Origin: Arthrobacter rhombi | Lineage (GTDB): Bacteria; Actinomycetota; Actinomycetes; Actinomycetales; Micrococcaceae | Direction: 5' to 3' | Length of the DNA stretch: 64,000 nucleotides | Assembly: GCF_900163545.1 (NCBI RefSeq) | Contig: NZ_FUHW01000020.1 | Span: forward strand, 62,001-126,000 | In this document: one piece after another, positions 59,432-64,000 of the stretch | Numbering within the stretch: position 1 is the stretch's first letter | Layout: the number at the start of each line of letters is the position of its first letter | The notes under the pieces: generated by a model | The model's input: only the letters and a program-made list of their open reading frames with translations | Databases searched by the model: none | Told to the model about the DNA's origin: nothing | Position numbers and translations under genes: made by a program

Positions 59432-59937
59432 TCCCCCAGGCCCCGGAGACAGCCGCCCCTCGGAAGCGGGGAACGCGTATGGTCAGGACCGCGATGCTTC
59501 TTGGCGCGGCCGCGCTGGCAGCCGTCGATCTGGCCCTCAAGGCATTGGCCGAAACCTTGCTTTCCAACGGTGCTACCACCGACCTGGGGCTGGTGAATAT
59601 CCGCTTGCTCTATAACCCGGGCGTAGCGTTCAGCTTTGGCGCGGACCTCCCCTCCTGGGTCATCGTGGTGGTAACAGGGCTGATCATCGCCGCACTGACC
59701 TGGTATGCGGTTTCCTCCGCACCAGCCATGGGCCGGATGTCCCGAACGGGCGCGACCCTGCTGCTCGGTGGTGCCGTCGGCAACTTCATTGACCGGCTCG
59801 ACGGGCGCGGCGTGGTGGACTACCTGCACACCGGGTGGTTCCCCACCTTCAACCTGGCAGATGTGTTTGTCACCGCGGGAGTTGTTCTGTATGCCCTCGG
59901 CACGCTTCGTGCCGCCCCTTCCCGGGACCACGACTGA
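59428..59937 (+). CDS. lspA: lipoprotein signal peptidase II
   Basis: A 169-residue membrane aspartic protease of normal length with four helices. The catalytic aspartates are D122 in GNFIDRL and D145 in FNLADVFV, with NPGVAFSF near residue 63. It cleaves lipoprotein signal peptides. Its position in the metal operon (ATGA overlap with cadA) marks it as an accessory copy carried with the resistance genes, not the housekeeping lspA. Confidence 0.93.
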   Translation: MIPQAPETAAPRKRGTRMVRTAMLLGAAALAAVDLALKALAETLLSNGATTDLGLVNIRLLYNPGVAFSFGADLPSWVIVVVTGLIIAALTWYAVSSAPAMGRMSRTGATLLLGGAVGNFIDRLDGRGVVDYLHTGWFPTFNLADVFVTAGVVLYALGTLRAAPSRDHD

Positions 59938-60010
59938 CCATTCGGGTCGCGCGAGGGCTTTCCATTTGCTGAACGAGGGCACCCGGAAACCCGAGTGGGA
60001 TCACCCGTTG

Positions 60011-60065
60011 GTCCCGGCAAAGTCCAAGAAACTGTAAAAAGATCGTCCCAGCGCTTTGCCGGGAC
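60011..60065. terminator. 12-bp inverted repeat between lspA and the thioredoxin gene
   Basis: GTCCCGGCAAAG (60011-60022) and CTTTGCCGGGAC (60054-60065) are exact complements with a 31-base loop in the 231-bp gap. It may end the cmtR-cadA-lspA message or act as an attenuator before the Dsb/VKOR pair. Confidence 0.45.
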
Positions 60066-60168
60066 GGCTTGCCGCACGATTCATGAGCGTTCGCTCCCGG
60101 AGCAGCAAAACAATAACGACACCGGCTGGCATTCCTTTGCACCCGCCAGCCAAGGAACGGAACACCGC

Positions 60169-60855
60169 ATGAACAGCACCACCCCGCAATCCACCCGCTC
60201 CCCGAAGAAATCCAAGATCATCGTCTGGACCCTGCTGGCCGCCATCGTTGTCGCTGCCATCGTCGGTTACGTTCTCGCCCAGGGAAACGCCAAAACCGCA
60301 GCCACCGGCGCCACCGCAACGGAAGGGCAGGTCGTTCGGGAGAACAGCCGGGTGCTCTCCCAGGCGCCGAACGAAAAGGCGGTCCTGGTGGAGTTCCTGG
60401 ACTTCGAGTGCGAGTCCTGCGGCGCGTTCTACCCGGTCATCGAGGAGCTGCGCGGCGAATACGCGGAGAACATCACCTTCGTCCAGCGGTACTTCCCGCT
60501 GCCCGGGCACCTGAACTCCATGAACGCCGCCTTGGCCGTGGAGTCCGCGGCCCTGCAGGGTGCCTACGAACCGATGTACAAGAAGATGTTCGAGACCCAA
60601 GCCCAGTGGGGCGAGTCGGCGGACAACAAGAGCGCCCTGTTCCGCACCTACGCCGAGGACCTCGGCCTGGACTTGGCCGCGTACGATGCCTCCGTCGCCG
60701 ACCCTGCCACCCAGGACCGCATCAAGCTGGACATCGCCGACGGCAAGGCCCTGGGCGTCAGCGGAACCCCGACGTTCTTCCTCGAGGGAAAGATGCTCAC
60801 GGTCCAGAGCCTGGAACAGTTCGTGGCCGCCATCGAAGAAGCCGCCGCCAACTAG
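60169..60855 (+). CDS. membrane-anchored DsbA-like thiol oxidoreductase
   Basis: A 228-residue protein: basic start, one membrane helix (about 17-37), then a DsbA/thioredoxin domain with active site C81-E-S-C84 (DFECESCGAFYP) and the cis-Pro loop SGTPTFF. It would form or exchange disulfides in proteins outside the membrane. AAGGA precedes ATG at 60169 by a dozen bases. It lies 29 bases before the VKOR gene, which re-oxidises DsbA proteins in actinobacteria, so the two form a complete oxidative folding pair. Confidence 0.88.
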   Translation: MNSTTPQSTRSPKKSKIIVWTLLAAIVVAAIVGYVLAQGNAKTAATGATATEGQVVRENSRVLSQAPNEKAVLVEFLDFECESCGAFYPVIEELRGEYAENITFVQRYFPLPGHLNSMNAALAVESAALQGAYEPMYKKMFETQAQWGESADNKSALFRTYAEDLGLDLAAYDASVADPATQDRIKLDIADGKALGVSGTPTFFLEGKMLTVQSLEQFVAAIEEAAAN

Positions 60856-60884
60856 TCCGCCGTCCCGAGCCTGGAGAAGACGCC

Positions 60885-61526
60885 ATGAGCACACCAGACA
60901 CCGGCCCTGTCGTAGCCGGCCCCCAAGGACTCGAGCCCCGGGTTCCCCGCTTTGCCCGCCCACGGGCGTTCGGGTTCCTGCTATTGGCGACGGGGGTCGT
61001 GGGCTGGGTCGCCTCGGCCGTCCTCGTCCTGGAACGACTGGCCCTGTACAAGGACCCTGGCCACGTCACCAGCTGCGACGTGAACCCGTGGGTCTCCTGC
61101 GGGCGGGTCATGGGCACCTGGCAGTCGGAATTGTTCGGCTTCCCCAACCCGCTGATCGGCATCGTCGCGTTCGCCGTCGTCCTGGCCACCGCCATGGCGG
61201 TCCTCTCCGGGGCCGCCCCGGGGCGCTGGTACTGGGCCGGCTTGCAGGCCGGGGTGACCCTGGGGACGGTGTTCGTCATCTGGCTCTGGAGCCAGGCCCT
61301 CTTTGAGATCTACATTCTGTGCCTGTACTGCATGGTGGTGTGGGCGGCCATGATCCCCCTGTTCATCCTGCTCACGGTCCGCAACCTCGTCCACGGGGTC
61401 ATCCCCGCGCCGCGGGCCGTGGTCCGGTTCGCTGCCGACTGGGCCGGCACGCTCGTGGCCATCGCCTATGTCGCGGTCGCCGGATCCGTGTTCCTTCGCT
61501 TCTTCCCGGCCTTCACCGGCGGATAA
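60885..61526 (+). CDS. vitamin K epoxide reductase-family (VKOR) membrane oxidase
   Basis: A 213-residue four/five-helix membrane protein with the VKOR cysteine set: loop cysteines C64 and C72 (SCDVNPWVSC), the loop GFPNPLIG, and the quinone-site C146-L-Y-C149. It passes electrons from DsbA-like proteins to menaquinone. GGAGA precedes ATG at 60885. Partner of the adjacent thioredoxin gene and last gene of the plus-strand run; ends at a strong hairpin. Confidence 0.92.
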   Translation: MSTPDTGPVVAGPQGLEPRVPRFARPRAFGFLLLATGVVGWVASAVLVLERLALYKDPGHVTSCDVNPWVSCGRVMGTWQSELFGFPNPLIGIVAFAVVLATAMAVLSGAAPGRWYWAGLQAGVTLGTVFVIWLWSQALFEIYILCLYCMVVWAAMIPLFILLTVRNLVHGVIPAPRAVVRFAADWAGTLVAIAYVAVAGSVFLRFFPAFTGG

Positions 61527-61528
61527 CC

Positions 61529-61558
61529 GCCGGTCCCGGGGTACTCCCCGGGACCGGC
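61529..61558. terminator. perfect 13-bp hairpin with 4-nt loop
   Basis: Arms 61529-61541 and 61546-61558 are exact complements around TACT, immediately after the VKOR stop. GC-rich, without T-run. Confidence 0.8.
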
Positions 61559-61871
61559 GCGGCGGGCTTCGTTCCCTGCGGGTGCATTTTGCCGCGGTCG
61601 AAGGCAGCCCTGTTCAACAGCCGCCAGGCACCGTTGGAATCAGGCCATTTGGCGTTGATCTCCACGGTCCCGGTTGCCGTTCCGCTTGCGGACGCGAAAC
61701 CGCAGTGCAGAGGACTTCTGACTGTGCAGGCGAAAATGACACCCGGAGTCCTCTGCACGAAGCGGCATCCGGCCTGATGCCGCCTGCACCGACCTGCCTT
61801 CTAGGCGCGCGCCCCGTTTGCCGAAACGATGGGCCAGGCACGTGCACCCCCCGGTTCCCGGCGTGTGGGCG
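61559..61871. other. gap between the VKOR hairpin and merB
   Basis: 313 bases between convergent units. An 8-bp hairpin (61762-61769 / 61776-61783) may end the merAB message. A minus-strand frame here (around 61513-61758) shows no known family and I do not call it a gene. Confidence 0.4.
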
Positions 61872-62540
61872 TCACGGTGCGCAGCAGTCGTTTCGCGTGT
61901 CCGAACCCGGATCCGCGCAGGTTGCATCCGACAGCATCGAGGCCGCGATGGCGGCGCCGGCCCGGTGTGCCGCCTCGATGTCCAGGACTTCGCCGTCGGG
62001 GTGGGCGTCCAGCCACGGACCGGCGTCCTCGCGGGAGGCGAAGTAATGGATCTGGTTGCAGAACGAGGACCGCACCGGCCCCGTGCCCCGCGGGCTGATG
62101 AGGGACACGACGGCGGTGGCCGGCTGCACGGAGGTCACCGTGCCGTCCGCGCCGGTCGCCACCCGGATGAGGGTCCCGCTGCCCGGGGAGGTCGACTCAA
62201 TGGTTGCGGCCTTCCCGATCAGGGCCGGGAAGAAGAGGGTGTCCAGGGCGCACCAGGTGTAGAGCTGTTCCCCGGCGACGGTAAAGCGGTGCGGGGTGGG
62301 TCGCATCGTCAGGGCGAGGCCGATGACGCGGCCCTCGTCGTCGTACTCGGTGTCCGGGACGGCGGCCAGTCCCTGCCGGACCGTGTCTTCGCTCCGGCCG
62401 CTGGCGGTGGCCAGTTCGGCGATCGTTACGGGCTCGCCCTCGGCCAGGAGCCGCAGCAGCGGCACGAACAATTTCGGGTCGATTCCGGAGCGCGCGGGGG
62501 ACAACAGGTAGGTGAGGGCCTGGTGGTCGATGGTGGTCAT
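61872..62540 (-). CDS. merB: organomercurial lyase
   Basis: A 222-residue enzyme that splits the carbon-mercury bond of organomercurials, giving Hg(II) to MerA. The catalytic set is complete: C97 and D100 in TWCALDTLFFP and C161 in SSFCNQIHYF, at the spacing of the Tn-encoded MerB (C96, D99, C159). N-terminal winged-helix-like domain precedes it. Starts 29 bases downstream of merA in the same direction; the C-terminus ends with a Cys pair (DCCAP). Confidence 0.94.
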   Translation of the reverse strand: MTTIDHQALTYLLSPARSGIDPKLFVPLLRLLAEGEPVTIAELATASGRSEDTVRQGLAAVPDTEYDDEGRVIGLALTMRPTPHRFTVAGEQLYTWCALDTLFFPALIGKAATIESTSPGSGTLIRVATGADGTVTSVQPATAVVSLISPRGTGPVRSSFCNQIHYFASREDAGPWLDAHPDGEVLDIEAAHRAGAAIAASMLSDATCADPGSDTRNDCCAP

Positions 62541-62569
62541 GGAATTCCTTTGCTTCAGATGGGTTGCAC

Positions 62570-63994
62570 TCAGGCGCAGCAGGAGAGCTTGGCGACGTCG
62601 GTGGTGAAGGCCTTGCAGGCGATCCTGATGCCCTCGGCCATCGTCAGGTAGGGGCTCCAGGCGGCGGCGACCTGCGCGGTGGTCATTCCCGCTTCGAGGA
62701 TGTAGACGCCGGCGGCGGCGATTTCCCCGGCGTCCTTGGCCACCGCGGAAATGCCCAGGATCCGTCCGGTGCCGAGCTCGGCGACAACCTTGATGAAGCC
62801 GCGGGTGTCGCGGTTGACCACGGCTCGCGGCACGTACTCCAGGGGCAGGACCCGGCACTCGCAACGGATCCCGGCAGCGACGGCTTCCTTTTCCGTCATG
62901 CCGACCGACCCGATGGCGGGACTGGTGAAGGTGACCCGCGGCAGGTGCCGGTAGTCGACCTCGGCCAGGGCGTCGGTGAACGCATTGTCCACGGCCATCG
63001 CGCCGTGGGCCGCGGCAACGTAAACGAACTCCCGATGTCCGGTCACGTCCCCGGCGGCCCAGATGCGCGGGTTGGACGTGGCCAGACGGGAATCGACCAG
63101 AATCTCGCCTGTGGCGCCGGTCTTCACGCCGACGGCATCAAGGTCCAGCCCCTCGGTCACTGGGCGGCGGCCAAGTGCCACGAGGATGTGGGAAGCGCGG
63201 AACACTTCTTCGCCCCCGGCCACGCTTGCCGTCACCGAGATCCCGTCCGGGCCGGAGGCCACGGAGTCGGCCATGGCCCGCCGGACCACCCGGATGCCCT
63301 CGTCGGCAAACACCCCCGCAAGGGCCTTGGATGCCTCCGGTTCCTCCTGCGAGGCCAGCCGGGAACGGACCAGCATGGTCACCCGGGAGCCCAGCCGGGA
63401 GAAAAGCTGCGCCATTTCCAGGGCAACATAGCCCCCGCCCAGGACCAGCAATGATTCGGGAACCTCGTCCAGTTCCATCGCCGTGGTCGAGGTCAGGTAC
63501 CCGGCCTCGGCCAGTCCGGGGACGGACGGCACCCAGGGTGCGGCGCCGGTGGCCACGAGGTAGTGCCCGGCCTCGATCGTTCTCACCGTACCGTCCGGGG
63601 AGGCGACCCGGAGCAGTGGTGCGTTCTGGGTCCCGGTGAACGATGCGTCCCCCGAGATCATCGTCCAGCCGTAGTCCGCGGCCAGATCGACGTACTTCTC
63701 CGACCGCATGCTTTCAACCAGCGCGGCTTTGCCCTGGATCAGGGCCGGCATGTCCACCGGGCCCGCCGAGGTCGCCACCCCGGGGAAGCGGGCCGAGTCC
63801 AACGCCACGTGGCGGGCCTCCGCGGCGGCCAGAAGCGCCTTTGAGGGCACGCATCCGGTGTTCACGCATGTCCCGCCCACGGTGCCGCGCTCCACCATCA
63901 CGACCCGCTTGCCCAATCCGGTGGCTCGGATCGCGGCCGCAAACGCGCCGCCCCCGGAACCAATGATCGCCAAGTCGAACTGTTCGTTTGTCAT
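62570..63994 (-). CDS. merA: mercuric reductase
   Basis: A 474-residue NADPH-dependent flavoprotein reducing Hg(II) to Hg(0). FAD motif GSGGGAFAAA, redox-active C43-V-N-T-G-C48 (GTCVNTGCVPSK), NAD-binding LGGGYVALEMAQ, and the C-terminal vicinal C472-C473 that hands Hg(II) to the active site. It lacks the N-terminal NmerA metal domain found in longer versions. First of merA-merB in view; any merR/merT would lie beyond base 64000. Confidence 0.95.
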   Translation of the reverse strand: MTNEQFDLAIIGSGGGAFAAAIRATGLGKRVVMVERGTVGGTCVNTGCVPSKALLAAAEARHVALDSARFPGVATSAGPVDMPALIQGKAALVESMRSEKYVDLAADYGWTMISGDASFTGTQNAPLLRVASPDGTVRTIEAGHYLVATGAAPWVPSVPGLAEAGYLTSTTAMELDEVPESLLVLGGGYVALEMAQLFSRLGSRVTMLVRSRLASQEEPEASKALAGVFADEGIRVVRRAMADSVASGPDGISVTASVAGGEEVFRASHILVALGRRPVTEGLDLDAVGVKTGATGEILVDSRLATSNPRIWAAGDVTGHREFVYVAAAHGAMAVDNAFTDALAEVDYRHLPRVTFTSPAIGSVGMTEKEAVAAGIRCECRVLPLEYVPRAVVNRDTRGFIKVVAELGTGRILGISAVAKDAGEIAAAGVYILEAGMTTAQVAAAWSPYLTMAEGIRIACKAFTTDVAKLSCCA

Positions 63995-64000
63995 TCCAGC

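Noticed and set aside
58096-59982. 628-codon minus-strand frame opposite cadA and lspA
   Set aside because: Antisense to two genes with catalytic motifs and coupled starts.
61513-61758. 81-codon minus-strand frame between the VKOR gene and merB
   Set aside because: No ribosome site, no known family, and it overlaps the VKOR hairpin; left as intergenic.
1-64000. CRISPR arrays, tRNA or rRNA genes
   Set aside because: No regularly spaced direct repeats and no recognisable tRNA or rRNA sequence were seen when reading the window; short tRNAs could still be missed by eye.

Overview
The window is high-GC DNA from an actinobacterium. GC-rich third codon positions, GTG/TTG starts, many ATGA start/stop overlaps, a MhuD-type heme oxygenase, DUF1023-type hydrolase and CmtR-type regulator point to the Micrococcaceae (Arthrobacter and relatives). 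This is inference from gene content; no rRNA or tRNA is present to settle it.

Layout. 1-5.4 kb is ordinary chromosome: an MHS-type transporter and ArgE-like deacetylase, a MhuD-like heme oxygenase, a glycerol facilitator, a secreted protein, and a hemerythrin/AhpD pair. 5.5-6.9 kb is a decayed sugar (probably L-fucose) locus: a frameshifted FadR-type regulator, half a fuconolactonase-like amidohydrolase and a deleted SDR. 7-18 kb carries an AlkD-like repair protein, a coupled WXG100-like/hydrolase/lipoprotein operon, a YkvI-like membrane protein, a CoA-transferase, a VOC protein, an aromatic hydroxylase and an OpgB-like phosphoglycerol transferase. 18-24.7 kb holds two luciferase-like oxidoreductases around a TetR gene and a heterodimeric ABC exporter.

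24.7-30.7 kb is a heavy-metal block: a Crp/Fnr regulator, a cysteine-free HMA-like protein, a CopB-type CPH ATPase, a second ATPase with a CPG motif and its separate CxxC chaperone. Two nearly identical 14-bp Fnr-like boxes lie upstream of two of these units. 31-38 kb has a NERD protein and a complete tricarboxylate uptake system (tctCBA) with its own two-component system; this block lies between a lactone-oxidase tail fragment (32.04 kb) and the near-complete lactone oxidase gene (38.0 kb).

39.3-52.6 kb is a defence island: an HIRAN-like gene beside a shattered amino-acid deaminase gene, then on the minus strand an HTH/methylase-like gene, hsdM, hsdS, hsdR and an RloC-like ATPase. The last has a Walker A motif, a CxxC zinc-hook candidate, Walker B and a C-terminal R-x3-E...H set, and its start overlaps the hsdR stop. 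This is the most interesting system in the window: a type I restriction system with a likely suicidal anticodon nuclease.

53-64 kb is transposon-associated metal resistance: Tn3-family tnpA and tnpR, a CmtR-type sensor with its operator over its own start codon, cadA, lspA, a DsbA-like thioredoxin and a VKOR protein in a plus-strand run, converging on merA-merB. Perfect GC-rich hairpins without T-runs close many operons.
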